DNA of 64,000 bases from Blautia sp. An249 (GTDB lineage Bacteria > Bacillota > Clostridia > Lachnospirales > Lachnospiraceae), in NCBI RefSeq assembly GCF_002159835.1, contig NZ_NFJL01000002.1, positions 343,671-407,670 of the forward strand, read 5' to 3'. The notes under the pieces are model-generated. The model saw only the letters and a program-made list of their open reading frames with translations. It was not told the origin of the DNA and did not search any database. A program made the position numbers and the translations under genes. This document shows positions 63,499 through 64,000 of the stretch, piece by piece (the stretch's first letter is position 1; the number at the start of each line of letters is the position of its first letter).

Positions 63499-63936
63499 AT
63501 GGAAGTTAAATGTTTTATTCTTATGTGTTTTGGAGACACACCCGAAGAAAAAGAGTTTTACTCTGATACATACGAATATCTTCTTCGACCAATTGCTATT
63601 GGATTAGGCTATAAGGAAACAGAAATTGATAGGGCCGATATTAGTGGTAAAGCGACTGCTTCGTTGGCTCAAAACTATCTTGTGAAAATTGCGACAGCAG
63701 AACTTGTAATTGCAGATTTAAGTAATAATAGTTCTAGCGTTTATTATGAACTAGGAGTTCGTCATGCACTTGTTCGGAAACGAACAGTCATTCTGGCACC
63801 AAATACTAATGAGAATGGAGAGAAATTTAAAGTCGCATTTGATGTTGTAAATGATCATCATATTTATCGTTATAATCCAGATCATCAAATAGCTATTTTG
63901 AAACAAGAGAGTAGTCGTTTAATCGTAAGTAGGTAA
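63499..63936 (+). CDS. Deoxyribosyltransferase/TIR-like (DRHyd-type) small protein
   Basis: 145 aa. VKCFILMCFGDTPEEKEFYS, a middle with LVKIATAELVIADLSNNSSS and VYYELGVRHALVRKRTVIL follow the pattern of nucleoside 2-deoxyribosyltransferase-like/TIR-like sensors in which (V)IADLS.NN..VYYELG carries the catalytic Glu. Full-length relatives usually continue into effector or TPR regions; this one stops soon after the fold. The start may be 63490 or 63499; GAAAGG favours 63499. It has its own promoter and stands alone. Confidence 0.7.
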   Translation: MEVKCFILMCFGDTPEEKEFYSDTYEYLLRPIAIGLGYKETEIDRADISGKATASLAQNYLVKIATAELVIADLSNNSSSVYYELGVRHALVRKRTVILAPNTNENGEKFKVAFDVVNDHHIYRYNPDHQIAILKQESSRLIVSR

Positions 63937-63963
63937 TCATCCGTGCCTTGACAAAATATGAAA

Positions 63964-63988
63964 ATCCCCCAGCATTTACCGGGGGAAA
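63964..63988. terminator. Hairpin after the last gene
   Basis: TCCCCC and GGGGGA form a 6-bp stem flanked by AAAA and AAAATTA. On the minus strand the tail is TTTTC, so it may terminate a gene coming from the right. Confidence 0.6.
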
Positions 63989-64000
63989 ATTAGTCTCTCA

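Overview
The window looks like a chromosome segment of an anaerobic Firmicute of the Clostridia, most likely Lachnospiraceae. This rests on gene content and order (endonuclease III - AIR-synthase-like protein - trmL, mutS2 - two-component system, YARHG lipoprotein, yhaM, rlmD), strong AGGAGG ribosome sites and consensus TTGACA/TATAAT promoters. No species call is made.

1-16.1 kb is ordinary, intact core genome: a homoserine sulfhydrylase cut by the window edge, tRNA-Phe, a thioredoxin reductase-like/thioredoxin pair with a Crp/Fnr-type palindrome upstream and a Crp/Fnr regulator downstream, a B12/radical SAM protein, nth, a 34-residue membrane miniprotein, trmL, mutS2 with a sensor kinase/response regulator pair, a YARHG lipoprotein, an HtrA-like protein that lost two catalytic residues, yhaM and rlmD.

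16.1 kb onward is mobile DNA that begins just past the 3' end of rlmD. A tyrosine integrase and a plus-strand packaging module (HNH, terS, terL) stop abruptly at 20.51 kb inside terL. They are joined head-on to a second, minus-strand prophage (20.5-42.5 kb). Read on its own strand, that prophage runs from sigma-like, DUF2800, DUF2815, DNA polymerase, primase and helicase genes, through an ArpU-like regulator, HNH, terS, methylase and terL, to portal, head protease and a capsid stub fused to an endolysin stub. An AAA ATPase with its own promoter sits between terL and portal. This prophage is decaying: terL, methylase, polymerase and one small gene carry 1-2 nt frameshifts, and the primase/helicase and capsid/endolysin joints are deletions.

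42.5-53.9 kb is a plus-strand operon of nine intact genes. It begins at a divergent promoter pair shared with an ImmA/IrrE metallopeptidase-HTH protein and encodes a small HTH regulator, two TcmP proteins, a three-Cys radical SAM protein, type III modification and restriction subunits, an AIPR-family protein and two zinc-ribbon proteins. It is the best candidate for an undescribed defence system. Its reading frames are undamaged while phage genes on both sides are broken.

54-64 kb holds a truncated MerR gene joined to plus-strand phage tail remnants, then an intact holin and endolysin, a SHOCT-like protein, a serine recombinase cassette (first member frameshifted), a fossil recombinase 3' end, and a small nucleotide-hydrolase/deoxyribosyltransferase-like gene with its own promoter.

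All assignments come from reading motifs and remembered family patterns; no database search was run. Family names given as DUF numbers are from memory and less certain than the domain descriptions.
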